From positions 1 through 34,374 of the forward strand of contig DKZL01000028.1 of the NCBI GenBank assembly GCA_002493635.1: DNA of 34,374 bases, given 5' to 3'. The notes under the pieces were generated by a model that was given only the letters and a program-made list of their open reading frames with translations, had not been told where the DNA came from and made no database searches. A program made the translations under genes and the position numbers. Shown here one piece after another: positions 7,957-15,777 of this stretch; the first letter of the stretch is position 1; each line of letters starts with the position of its first letter. Origin of the DNA: Ruminococcaceae bacterium UBA7075. GTDB taxonomy: Bacteria > Bacillota > Clostridia > Oscillospirales > Acutalibacteraceae.

Positions 7957-7985
7957 GGTGGTCAATCGGAAAAATCCTCCCACCC
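7957..7985 (-). promoter_or_regulatory. Putative L1-binding mRNA site between rplK and rplA
   Basis: On the minus strand GGTGGGAGG is followed 13 bases later by GACCACC, forming a GGTGG/CCACC stem with an asymmetric internal GAGG strand. This is the same arrangement as the 23S rRNA L1-binding region (GGUGGGAGG with UACCACC). It sits directly before the rplA ribosome binding site. Confidence 0.6.
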
Positions 7986-7992
7986 GGATTAA

Positions 7993-8418
7993 TTAGTCAA
8001 CTACTGTAATACCCATGCTTCTTGCTGTACCGGCAATCATACTTGCAGCAGCTTCAATAGAGCCTGCATTAAGGTCAGGCATTTTCTGCTCTGCAATCTT
8101 GTTGATCTGCTCACGAGTAATCTGAGCAACCTTAGTCTTGTTCGGTACACCGGAACCACTTTCAATACCGCAAGCCTTCTTAAGAAGAACTGCTGCCGGC
8201 GGAGTTTTTGTAACAAATGTGAATGAGCGGTCAGCATATACTGTAATTACAACAGGAATAATAAGACCAATATCATTCTTTGTACGCTCGTTAAAGTCCT
8301 TTGTGAACGCAACAATGTTTACACCGTGCTGACCAAGCGCAGGGCCAACTGGTGGTGCCGGAGTAGCCTTTCCGGCAGGGATCTGAAGTTTGATTAAACC
8401 TACAACCTTCTGAGCCAT
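7993..8418 (-). CDS. rplK: 50S ribosomal protein L11
   Basis: Component of the GTPase-associated centre. A 141-residue frame begins MAQKVVGLIKLQIPAGKATPAPP at 8418 with GGAGGTG 8 bases upstream; a longer frame to 8499 would translate the leader and is rejected. Family landmarks are the Pro-rich PAPPVGPALGQHGVNI, the K-rich AFTKDFNERT, and the C-terminal GTARSMGITVVD. It lies downstream of nusG across a 113-base structured leader, and 55 bases upstream of rplA. Confidence 0.97.
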   Translation of the reverse strand: MAQKVVGLIKLQIPAGKATPAPPVGPALGQHGVNIVAFTKDFNERTKNDIGLIIPVVITVYADRSFTFVTKTPPAAVLLKKACGIESGSGVPNKTKVAQITREQINKIAEQKMPDLNAGSIEAAASMIAGTARSMGITVVD

Positions 8419-8439
8419 TGATTTTGCACCTCCAAAATT

Positions 8440-8482
8440 CGTGGTAAATTGCGGAACGCCACTTTGTAGGGTCCCTCCCACA
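8440..8482 (-). promoter_or_regulatory. Putative L1-binding mRNA site in the rplK leader
   Basis: On the minus strand TGTGGGAGGG ... ATTTACCACGA resembles the two strands of the L1-binding stem in 23S rRNA (GUGGGAGGC ... AAAUACCAC), with GTGG/CCAC pairing and the same unpaired GAGG side. It ends about 10 bases before the rplK ribosome binding site. A GGGAGC-ACA-GCTCCC hairpin (8483-8497) lies just upstream. Confidence 0.65.
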
Positions 8483-8531
8483 GGGAGCTGTGCTCCCAAT
8501 AAAAAGCCGATTGGCTGATTATTTACAAATA

Positions 8532-9065
8532 TTAATCTATGTCTTCAATTAGTTCAACCTGATTAAGCTCAAGCTCAACAGGAGTTTCTCGTCCAAAGCC
8601 AGACACAATAACCCGGACATACTCTTTTTCGGTGTTGATTTCATCAACCACACCTACATAGTCCTCAAAAGGACCGTCAATAATTCGTACCGATTCCCCG
8701 ACAGAATATGGTATTTTAACTGAACGGACTTCTACACCCATTCTGTAAACCTCTGCCTCGGTAAGCGGAACAGGCTTTGATCCCGGTCCGACAAATCCTG
8801 TGCAGCCTCTTATATTGCGGACTACATACCAGGTTTCATCAGTATAGACCATCTTAACGAAAACATATGCCGGATAAAGCTTAACCTCAACCTCTTTGGT
8901 TTTGTCACCGTCTGTTTCTGTTACAATCTCGGTAGGAACCTTGACATCAACAATCATATCCTTGAGGTTTCTGTTTTCAGCAGTTGACATTAGGTCAGCC
9001 GCCACCTTGTTTTCATAGCCCGAATAGGTATGTACGACATACCATTTTGCTTCTGATTCTGCCAT
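8532..9065 (-). CDS. nusG: Transcription termination/antitermination factor NusG
   Basis: RNA polymerase elongation and pausing factor. The 177-residue protein has the NGN domain (KWYVVHTYSGYENKVAADL at the N-terminus, YPAYVFVKMVYTDETWYVVRNIRGCTGFVG) and a C-terminal KOW domain (GESVRIIDGPFEDYVGVVDEI). ATG at 9065 is preceded by GAAAGGAGAAG. It lies in the normal place between secE and rplK, and the 113-base gap to rplK is a regulatory leader rather than an operon break, although a short AGCC-AATC-GGCT hairpin followed by TTTTT at about 8503-8519 may allow partial termination. Confidence 0.97.
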   Translation of the reverse strand: MAESEAKWYVVHTYSGYENKVAADLMSTAENRNLKDMIVDVKVPTEIVTETDGDKTKEVEVKLYPAYVFVKMVYTDETWYVVRNIRGCTGFVGPGSKPVPLTEAEVYRMGVEVRSVKIPYSVGESVRIIDGPFEDYVGVVDEINTEKEYVRVIVSGFGRETPVELELNQVELIEDID

Positions 9066-9107
9066 TATAACTTCTCCTTTCGCAAGTATAAAAGTAATAA
9101 CACAGAA

Positions 9108-9374
9108 TTATGCAGAAGTATCCATAACCAAGCCAAGCAGAGCATATAAGCCCTGATCAAGAGCAAACAGGAAAATGCCCATAACAACGATAACGGCAAT
9201 TACAATACCGAAATTTTTTGTTGTTTGTCTTACTGTCGGCCAAGTTATTTTCTTTAACTCACCCTTACAAGCAGTCAGGTACTTTAAAAGCCTTTTAAAA
9301 GCATTTGGCTTTTTGCTTTTTTTGGCAGACTTTTTTGAGTCAGCCTTTTTTGTATCAAGCTTTTTGTCAGCCAT
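9108..9374 (-). CDS. secE: Preprotein translocase subunit SecE
   Basis: Small essential subunit of the SecYEG channel. The 88-residue product has a long Lys-rich N-terminus (MADKKLDTKKADSKKSAKK), the conserved amphipathic segment YLTACKGELKKITWPTVRQT, and one C-terminal membrane span (about residues 54-82). The KKITWP motif is diagnostic. The start codon follows TGGAGGTACATC. It is 12 bases downstream of rpmG and 42 bases upstream of nusG, the classical order. Confidence 0.96.
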   Translation of the reverse strand: MADKKLDTKKADSKKSAKKSKKPNAFKRLLKYLTACKGELKKITWPTVRQTTKNFGIVIAVIVVMGIFLFALDQGLYALLGLVMDTSA

Positions 9375-9386
9375 GATGTACCTCCA

Positions 9387-9536
9387 TTACTTTGTCTCTT
9401 TGTGAAGAGTGTGTTTCTTACAGAAACGGCAGTACTTGTTCATTTCAAGTCTGTCAGGACTGTTTTTCTTGTTCTTCATTGTGTTGTAATTACGCTGTTT
9501 GCACTCTGTGCAGGCCAATGTGATTTTAACTCTCAT
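9387..9536 (-). CDS. rpmG: 50S ribosomal protein L33
   Basis: A 49-residue frame on the minus strand reads MRVKITLACTECKQRNYNTM, then a basic segment, and ends CRFCKKHTLHKETK. The two CxxC pairs (CTEC and CRFC) make this the zinc-binding form of L33. GGGAGGTG lies 6 bases before the ATG. It is the first gene of the rpmG-secE-nusG-rplKAJL operon, with a consensus promoter at 9621-9649 and a leader of about 75 bases. Confidence 0.95.
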   Translation of the reverse strand: MRVKITLACTECKQRNYNTMKNKKNSPDRLEMNKYCRFCKKHTLHKETK

Positions 9537-9620
9537 AACGGCACCTCCCGGTTATTTCGGAATATTTTAGCCTCCCTCAATAGGGCACAAAAAATAAGCC
9601 CCTTTCAGAGGTACAAATAT

Positions 9621-9649
9621 TCTATCATATTCGTGTAAGTAAGTCAATA
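9621..9649 (-). promoter_or_regulatory. Promoter of the rpmG-secE-nusG-rplKAJL operon
   Basis: On the minus strand TTGACT (9649-9644) and TAGAAT (9626-9621) are spaced by 17 bases, with an A/T-rich stretch upstream that could act as an UP element. The transcript should start near 9614. Confidence 0.75.
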
Positions 9650-9690
9650 CTTTTTCCAAATTTTTATTTTTTGTCTGTTTCAAACATATA

Positions 9691-10488
9691 TCAGCTATTT
9701 GAAAGTGTACTTGCCCTGCTCGCATTCTTTTTCTTTGGCTTCTCGGGCTTAACTGTCCTCCCTTTGTACTTTCTTGCAGCCTTTGCAGCAACGGACAAAT
9801 CATTGTCAAAAAATTCCGACACAGCTTTATACTCTTCATCATCAAGCGCATTTAACAGCACAATCGTGATAATTGACCTTGTATCGGCATCACCGTTGTT
9901 GTACTGCAAATTAAACACACCTGCAAGCTTTTCAAGCTCAGGCTTTGAGGCCTGTCTGATATATTTCTTTATCCTGTCAGCAATATGTTCCTTTGCAAAG
10001 GTTGCACCCCTGAACGGGAAATAGCAGTCCTCTTCATTCTTAATTTCGTCCCTTAGTTCAGGAAAGAAAGCAACAAAACGCTTAGCCAGAAATTTTGGTG
10101 TTGCAGTTCCGTCATCATCTTTTTTCCTTTTCTGCTTAACCTGCTTTGCACGCTTGATTGCTACTGCGCCGGAAACGCCCTCAACAAAGTCATTTGCTAT
10201 ACTTTCTGCATCCTTCTGAGTTGCAGTTTCTTCATCATAAAGCCATGTTGCAAGGGTTTTCCACTCGTTGTCGGGACCTTCCTCGGTCATTGTACAGGAG
10301 CGCAGCACCATCTGCATCTTATCCTTATAATAAACTACCGAATATGCAAGGTTCTCGCTTGTGAACAAAGCAACAAGCTCATTTTCATCCTCCGACGCAA
10401 CTTTCTGCTTCTGATAGTTTGATTTTACAAGCTCATCTTCGACTCTGCCCACAATCAAATCAAATGCTTTTTTAAAACTAAACTCCAA
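9691..10488 (-). CDS. Conserved-looking cytoplasmic protein of unknown function
   Basis: About 265 residues, no signal peptide or membrane span. The N-terminal half (MEFSFKKAFDLIVGRVEDEL to about 100) is an alpha/beta region including VYYKDKMQMVLRSC. A Lys/Arg-rich linker (KRAKQVKQKRKKDDDG, about residues 117-135) leads to a helical C-terminal half rich in charged residues and a basic tail (KPKKKNA). I do not recognise the family. Start: ATG at 10497 would abut the AAAGG with no spacer, whereas TTG at 10488 has AAAGGATGA at a normal distance, so TTG is preferred. It is divergent from murI and lies upstream of the ribosomal operon, whose promoter begins about 40 bases past its stop. Confidence 0.75.
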   Translation of the reverse strand: MEFSFKKAFDLIVGRVEDELVKSNYQKQKVASEDENELVALFTSENLAYSVVYYKDKMQMVLRSCTMTEEGPDNEWKTLATWLYDEETATQKDAESIANDFVEGVSGAVAIKRAKQVKQKRKKDDDGTATPKFLAKRFVAFFPELRDEIKNEEDCYFPFRGATFAKEHIADRIKKYIRQASKPELEKLAGVFNLQYNNGDADTRSIITIVLLNALDDEEYKAVSEFFDNDLSVAAKAARKYKGRTVKPEKPKKKNASRASTLSNS

Positions 10489-10620
10489 CCTGATCATCCT
10501 TTCGGTTTCAGTCTTAACAACATTAACACAAATCAGTATAACTGATTATTCTAACGATTATTAATAGTAATATTATTTGTCATTATACAATTAAATATAT
10601 AATTTGTCAAAGGTTTTGAC

Positions 10621-10649
10621 TTGCAACATCACAATTATTGTGTTATTAT
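10621..10649 (+). promoter_or_regulatory. Candidate murI promoter with palindromic spacer
   Basis: TTGCAA (10621-10626) and TATTAT (10644-10649) are 17 bases apart. The spacer contains a perfect palindrome CACAAT-T-ATTGTG (10630-10642), a position where a bound repressor would block RNA polymerase. No regulator can be named. The remaining part of the 10498-10748 gap is AT-rich with nothing else clear. Confidence 0.4.
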
Positions 10650-10748
10650 TTTTACTAAATAATGTATTTATACCGATAAACGATAAAACATAAGATAATT
10701 TGCAGATGTTTTATCAGATGTCAGTATTGTTATAAAAGAGGGATTACT

Positions 10749-11567
10749 ATGTCATCAAGTGAAGCAATCGGAGTTTTCGACTCCGGTCTTGGAGGACTTA
10801 GTGCGGTAAAGGAATTTCTGCATATACTTCCGAATGAAAAAATCATATATTTTGGTGATACAGGCAGAGTTCCGTACGGCAACCGAAGCAACAGCACCAT
10901 AAGCAAATACGCCTTTCAGGATACAAGATTTTTACTTGAACATAATGTAAAGCTTGTTGTTGCCGCCTGCGGAACAGTAAGCTCGGTTGCAGGCGAGGCA
11001 CTGCGGGCAAAGCTTGACATACCGTACACGGGTGTTGTCAATCCTACTGCATTTGCTGCCGCTGAAAAGACAAGAAATAAAAAAATAGGTGTAATCGGCA
11101 CAGCCGCAACCATTGGCAGTCACAGCTACAAAAACCGCCTTCAAAAGCTGAATCCGGAATTTGAGGTATTTGAGCTTGCCTGTCCGCTGTTCGTGCCATT
11201 GGTTGAAAACGGCTTCATAGGACAGGATGACCAGATTACCCGACTTGTTGTAAAGCGTTATCTTTCAGAATTAAAAGAACAGTCTATTGACACGCTTATT
11301 CTCGGATGTACACACTACCCTCTGCTGAGCGGCGCAATACAGGATTATATGGGCAGCGGTGTTGCACTTGTTGATTCAGGCTATGAAACAGCCCTGTATT
11401 CAGCAAAAATCCTGAAAGAAAACAATCTGCTCAATGATAACAAAGCTACGCAGAATCCAGAATTTTTTGTGAGTGATACACCTGACGATTTTCAAAACAT
11501 AGCAGGGCTTTTTCTCGGCAGAGATATGGAGCACACAGTAACTCAGATTGATATTGAAAGCTATTAA
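10749..11567 (+). CDS. murI: Glutamate racemase
   Basis: Converts L-Glu to D-Glu for peptidoglycan. The 272-residue protein has DSGLGGLSAV (Asp11, Ser12), the GDTGRVPYGNRS segment, the first catalytic Cys74 in VAACGTVSS, and the second, Cys187, in GCTHYPLL. The usual ACNT motif around the first Cys reads ACGT here, an Asn-to-Gly change at residue 75 next to the catalytic base. Everything else fits. ATG follows AGAGGGATTACT. It heads a cluster with the DUF1934 gene (13-base gap) and argS (14-base gap). Confidence 0.93.
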   Translation: MSSSEAIGVFDSGLGGLSAVKEFLHILPNEKIIYFGDTGRVPYGNRSNSTISKYAFQDTRFLLEHNVKLVVAACGTVSSVAGEALRAKLDIPYTGVVNPTAFAAAEKTRNKKIGVIGTAATIGSHSYKNRLQKLNPEFEVFELACPLFVPLVENGFIGQDDQITRLVVKRYLSELKEQSIDTLILGCTHYPLLSGAIQDYMGSGVALVDSGYETALYSAKILKENNLLNDNKATQNPEFFVSDTPDDFQNIAGLFLGRDMEHTVTQIDIESY

Positions 11568-11580
11568 TTAAGGATGAAAA

Positions 11581-12027
11581 ATGAACAAACAAAGTAAAGA
11601 CGAAAAATATCTCATCTCAATTATCGGCGAACAGATACTTGATGGCGAAAGCGATAAAATTGAGGTACTCACAGGCGGAAATTATATCCGCAAAAACGGA
11701 CATTCATTTATCGGCTATAAAGAATACGATGAAAACAGTCCCGGCGACTATTATGACAATCTTATAAAGGTTGAAGAAAATATGGTCACCATAACACGCA
11801 AAGGGGCGATGCGTTCACAGCTTATGCTGGAAAAAGGGCGCCGTCACCAGTGCATCTATCAGACAGTTGCAGGCGATCTGACAATCGGTGTTTATACAAA
11901 ATCAATGAAAAGCACGCTCGATGAAAACGGCGGAACGCTCGAAGTCAGCTATACACTTGATTTTAACACTGATCTGGTCAGTGAAAACAGCTTTAAAATA
12001 AAGGTTGAACCAAAACAAATTTCGTAA
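11581..12027 (+). CDS. DUF1934 (YwiB-like) beta-barrel protein
   Basis: A 148-residue cytoplasmic protein with the pattern of DUF1934: an N-terminal strand pair around LISIIGEQ and DKIEVLTGG, then YIRKNGHSFIGYKEYDE, ITRKGAMRSQLMLEKGRRHQC, and the C-terminal LEVSYTLDFNTDLVSENSFKI. In Bacillus subtilis the homologue ywiB sits beside argS, and the same neighbourhood is kept here (argS starts 14 bases downstream). The fold is calycin-like and the biochemical role is unknown. ATG follows AAGGATGAAAA. Confidence 0.85.
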   Translation: MNKQSKDEKYLISIIGEQILDGESDKIEVLTGGNYIRKNGHSFIGYKEYDENSPGDYYDNLIKVEENMVTITRKGAMRSQLMLEKGRRHQCIYQTVAGDLTIGVYTKSMKSTLDENGGTLEVSYTLDFNTDLVSENSFKIKVEPKQIS

Positions 12028-12041
12028 AGAGGTAGAATATA

Positions 12042-13778
12042 ATGGATACATACGCAAATGCTGTCAAAATGCTCAAAGAAGCAATTACAGACGCAATGAA
12101 CAAAGCTATTGAAAAGGGCGAGCTTCCTAAGGCGGAACTTCCGCAGTTTATAATTGAAACCCCCGCCGACAGAACTCACGGAGATTTTGCAACCAATGCC
12201 GCAATGGCAGGTGCTAAGGCATTCAGAATGCCGCCTTTTAAGATTGCTCAGGCTATCACGGCAAATCTTAATCTTGAAAACACATTGTGTGAGCGTTTTG
12301 AAACGGCAGGACCGGGATTTATTAACTTTTTCCTCGGCGACAGCTATTATTCAGCAGTAATTCGTGATGTACTTGCAAATCCCGAAACCTACGGTTCATC
12401 AGATTTCGGCAAAGGTGAAAAGGTTATGGTCGAGTTCGTTTCAGCCAATCCAACAGGTCCGATGCATATGGGTAACGCACGAGGCGGTGCTCTTGGCGAC
12501 TGTCTTGCTGCTGTTCTTGACAAAGCAGGCTATGATGTGTGGCGTGAGTTTTATGTAAACGACGCAGGCAATCAAATTGAAAAATTCGGATGTTCTCTTG
12601 AAGCTCGCTATCTGCAAATTTTCAAGGGTGACGAAATTGTATTCCCTGAGGACGGTTATCAAGGCAGTGATATTACAGAGCTTGCACAGGAATACGCTGA
12701 TGCAAACGGTGACAGTCTTGTTGATGTTTCAAGTGAAGAACGCAAAAAGGCTCTTGTCGGCTATGCGCTTCCTAAAAACATCAAAAAAATGCAGGCTGAT
12801 ATGGCTAAATACAAAATCACATATGACAAGTGGTTCTTTGAAAGCGAGTTGCATAACAGCGGTGCTGTTAAAGAGGTTGTTGACATACTAACCGAAAAGG
12901 GTCTTACATATGAGGATGACGGCGCTGTATGGTACAAGAACAAGGAAGTCCTCACAAAAAAACTTCTCGCCGAGGGAAAAACACAGAAATACATTGACAA
13001 CCTCGAACTTAAGGACGATGTTTTAATCCGCAAGAACGGCAATCCGACCTACTTTACCGCAGACATTGCCTACCACAAAAATAAATTCGACCGTGGCTAC
13101 AATACCTTGATTGACGTATGGGGTGCTGACCACCACGGACACGTAATGCGTATGAAAGGTGCAATGGACGCAATCGGATATGACGGCGATAAACTTGATG
13201 TTGTGCTTATGCAGCTTGTAAAGCTTGTAAAAGGCGGCGAGCTTGTAAAGATGAGCAAGCGTACAGGCAAGGCTATTCAGCTTGCAGATTTGCTTGACGA
13301 AGTACCTGTTGACAGTGCAAGATTTTTGTTCAACACCCGTGAAGCTAACACTCAGATGGACTTTGACCTTGACCTTGCGGTAAGTCAGGACAATCAAAAT
13401 CCTGTATATTACGTTCAGTATGCACACGCAAGAATTTGCAGCATTTTAAAGTCGCTTGCAAATGACGGCATAACTCCACGTGACTGCACAGACGCAGAGC
13501 TTGCTCTGCTGACAGCCGCTGAGGAGCGTGAGCTTATCAACCACCTTGCAGCATATTCAAGTGAAATAATCAGTGCTGCAAAAGACTATGACCCAACAAA
13601 AATCACACGCTATGTAACACAACTTGCAACACTTTTCCACAAATTCTACAATGCCTGCCGTGTTAAGGGCGAGGACGAGGGACTTACTCAGGCAAGACTT
13701 GCACTATGCTGTGCAGTCAAGGCGGTAATCAAAAATGTTTTGACTATGTTCAACATTTCCTGCCCCGAAAGTATGTGA
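12042..13778 (+). CDS. argS: Arginine--tRNA ligase
   Basis: Charges tRNA-Arg. The 578-residue protein is a complete class I synthetase: N-terminal Arg-tRNA-specific domain (FIIETPADRTHGDFATNAAM), HIGH-type motif HMGN at 142-145 within SANPTGPMHMGNARGG, a KMSKR motif at 403-407 (KMSKRTGKAI), and the C-terminal DALR-type anticodon-binding helices (VQYAHARICSIL onwards). ATG is preceded by AGAGGTAGAA. The gene ends five bases before the next reading frame, so co-transcription is likely. Confidence 0.97.
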   Translation: MDTYANAVKMLKEAITDAMNKAIEKGELPKAELPQFIIETPADRTHGDFATNAAMAGAKAFRMPPFKIAQAITANLNLENTLCERFETAGPGFINFFLGDSYYSAVIRDVLANPETYGSSDFGKGEKVMVEFVSANPTGPMHMGNARGGALGDCLAAVLDKAGYDVWREFYVNDAGNQIEKFGCSLEARYLQIFKGDEIVFPEDGYQGSDITELAQEYADANGDSLVDVSSEERKKALVGYALPKNIKKMQADMAKYKITYDKWFFESELHNSGAVKEVVDILTEKGLTYEDDGAVWYKNKEVLTKKLLAEGKTQKYIDNLELKDDVLIRKNGNPTYFTADIAYHKNKFDRGYNTLIDVWGADHHGHVMRMKGAMDAIGYDGDKLDVVLMQLVKLVKGGELVKMSKRTGKAIQLADLLDEVPVDSARFLFNTREANTQMDFDLDLAVSQDNQNPVYYVQYAHARICSILKSLANDGITPRDCTDAELALLTAAEERELINHLAAYSSEIISAAKDYDPTKITRYVTQLATLFHKFYNACRVKGEDEGLTQARLALCCAVKAVIKNVLTMFNISCPESM

Positions 13779-13783
13779 GTTAT

Positions 13784-14440
13784 ATGAAAACTCTGAATAA
13801 AATACGTGCTCCGCACAAAGGTAGTTCATTAACAAAAAAGGTAACTTTTTCTTTGCTGTGTGCTATTTTGGGTTTTGCTCTGGGGATATTTTCAAAATTT
13901 CTTGACTGTACACCCTCAAATGCTATGCCGAAAATAGTTGTTGATTTTGATATAACCAATTTTTTCGGGCGAATAGCAATATGGGCGTTCATCGCAATGA
14001 TTATATCTGTTTTCAGCAAAACACCAATTCGTGCAGTAATCAATGCACCTTGCTTTTTTGCAGGAATGCTGATTGGATATTGCCTCTATTCATATTTTGT
14101 TGCAGGCTTTATGCCTGACCGCTCATATCTTATGATTTGGGTGACTTACACAGTAATATCCCCTATCTTTGCCGTTCTGTGCTGGTATGCAAAGGGATAC
14201 GGAACTGTCGCAACCATTCTTTCAGCTTTTATAATTGCCTATTTCATTTTGCAGGCTTTCAGCTTTGCAGGCGATTTCAGCTATTTCGGCTTATCATATC
14301 AGGGATTGGAAATTTTACTTCTGATAGCAAGCATTGCTGTTTTATATAAAAAGCCAAAGCAGACAATAATTTCTGTTATTGCAGCAATTTTCATCTCATA
14401 TTTTATTGTATTACTGCCTTTTTCAATACCATTTATTTAA
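13784..14440 (+). CDS. Multi-span membrane protein of unknown function
   Basis: The 218-residue product starts MKTLNKIRAPHKGSSLTKKV and then has about six hydrophobic spans (starting near VTFSLLCAILGFALGIF, then FGRIAIWAFIAMIIS, CFFAGMLIGYCLYSYF, and three more in the C-terminal half). The N-terminus is basic and cytoplasmic by the positive-inside rule. I do not recognise the family. Start at 13784, five bases after argS, is preferred to an ATG at 13706 that lies deep inside argS. The ribosome binding site is weak (GTGAG), which suggests translational coupling to argS. It is followed by a bidirectional terminator. Confidence 0.75.
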   Translation: MKTLNKIRAPHKGSSLTKKVTFSLLCAILGFALGIFSKFLDCTPSNAMPKIVVDFDITNFFGRIAIWAFIAMIISVFSKTPIRAVINAPCFFAGMLIGYCLYSYFVAGFMPDRSYLMIWVTYTVISPIFAVLCWYAKGYGTVATILSAFIIAYFILQAFSFAGDFSYFGLSYQGLEILLLIASIAVLYKKPKQTIISVIAAIFISYFIVLLPFSIPFI

Positions 14441-14454
14441 TATTTACCAACAGT

Positions 14455-14487
14455 AAGGTCTGCAAAGTTTTATGCTTTGCAGACCTT
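14455..14487. terminator. Bidirectional terminator between convergent genes
   Basis: Perfect 13-pair stem AAGGTCTGCAAAG / CTTTGCAGACCTT with a 7-base loop, followed by GTTTTG on the plus strand. It lies between the membrane protein gene (plus) and the lipoprotein gene (minus). Confidence 0.85.
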
Positions 14488-14495
14488 GTTTTGTA

Positions 14496-15749
14496 TTATT
14501 CGCTTTTCCATTCAAGATAAGGACCTTCATATTTTATTGTAGTACATCTTCCATCTTTAATTTCTTTTTTGTTATAGCTTTCAAAAATTGATTCCGCTTT
14601 TTTATTTACTGTATCATATCTTTCTCCCAATTTTGTCGAACCTCCTTCATCATGGGTGCAACCTAAATAATTTAAATACAAATAATTTTTGTAATAATAA
14701 ATTCGTGGTTCATTAAAATTTATCTCAAACAATTCTGTTTCCGCTAAACTGTCAAGTGATACTTCATAGCACTTACGAGGGGTCACTCCGACACTGTCAC
14801 TTCTACCTACATAATACAATTTATTGTTATGTATATCAAATGTAAAACAATAGGCGGAATTTTTGCTTATAGTTTCAAAATTTGAACCGTCTTTTTTTAT
14901 ATGGCAAATATTGCCTTGTCCATTATCATAATTGGTGAAATATATATAATCACCACACACTTTCATATCTTCTAAGCCATAAGAGTATAATAGTTTATAG
15001 TCATCTTTTTCTTGCTCAAAATCATCAAATATCATTACCTTCTCAGTACCATCAGTTTTCATTTTATACAATCCTGATTTTGAACAATCAAAACTATAAC
15101 TATCTACAGATGCAGAATATCCGTTATCAAAATAATAAATCCAACCGTCATTAATTGTATATGATGACGCAACAATATCATCATATAACTCTATATTTTT
15201 GCCGTCAAGACTCATTTTCCCTATTTTAAATAAGTTATTCTTAGAAGTAGAATTGAAATATTCTTTTCTGGGCTTTGTAATAAAATATAAGTATTCCCCA
15301 TCTGTTTTTAAATCTGTTAATGACTCTATACTATACTTATCGCCGAAAACATCAGTATTAATTACCAGTTCATCTTTTTTTAATTTGCATTTATCATCTG
15401 TAAAACTATACTTGTATAAGGTGTTGCTTTCAACATCATATATAGTATTATTAACATATACACTCTGATTTGAATAATACGATCCTGATAATGATACAGG
15501 CTTTATGTTATCTACATATTCATAATTATTATTACTTTCTATTTCTTCACAACCAACTGCGTTTATGTCTCCGTCTTTACCTAAATTAACTATTATTCCT
15601 GCATTTAAGTAATATTCATTACCGTTATTCTCAACAACATATTCATTACCAGTTGACATATCATTTACTGATGAACAGCCCGAAATAAACATCAAGCCTA
15701 TGGCAAACATCAATGACAAAGATAATAATTTACAAGCCTTTTTATTCAT
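14496..15749 (-). CDS. DUF5050-type beta-propeller lipoprotein
   Basis: The 417-residue product begins MNKKACKLLSLSLMFAIGL with lipobox FISGC, so it should be a membrane-anchored extracellular lipoprotein. The rest is a series of repeats of the kind 'GEYLYFITKP', 'DGWIYYFDN', 'GDYIYFTNYDNGQGNICHIK', 'NNKLYYVGR', each with a YLYF/IYYF strand and a K-x-x-x-D-G turn. This is the signature of DUF5050, a six- or seven-bladed propeller-like domain often extracellular in Clostridia. The start at 15749 has AAGGAG 9 bases upstream; a GTG at 15758 is too close to it. It is 28 bases downstream of the coiled-coil gene. Base composition is more AT-rich than in the core genes nearby. Confidence 0.85.
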   Translation of the reverse strand: MNKKACKLLSLSLMFAIGLMFISGCSSVNDMSTGNEYVVENNGNEYYLNAGIIVNLGKDGDINAVGCEEIESNNNYEYVDNIKPVSLSGSYYSNQSVYVNNTIYDVESNTLYKYSFTDDKCKLKKDELVINTDVFGDKYSIESLTDLKTDGEYLYFITKPRKEYFNSTSKNNLFKIGKMSLDGKNIELYDDIVASSYTINDGWIYYFDNGYSASVDSYSFDCSKSGLYKMKTDGTEKVMIFDDFEQEKDDYKLLYSYGLEDMKVCGDYIYFTNYDNGQGNICHIKKDGSNFETISKNSAYCFTFDIHNNKLYYVGRSDSVGVTPRKCYEVSLDSLAETELFEINFNEPRIYYYKNYLYLNYLGCTHDEGGSTKLGERYDTVNKKAESIFESYNKKEIKDGRCTTIKYEGPYLEWKSE

Positions 15750-15777
15750 AATACACACTCCTTAAAATTTAAAATAA

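Noticed and set aside
9402..9638. 78-codon plus-strand frame
   Set aside because: Opposite strand of rpmG and its leader; the minus-strand 49-residue L33 with two CxxC pairs is the real gene.
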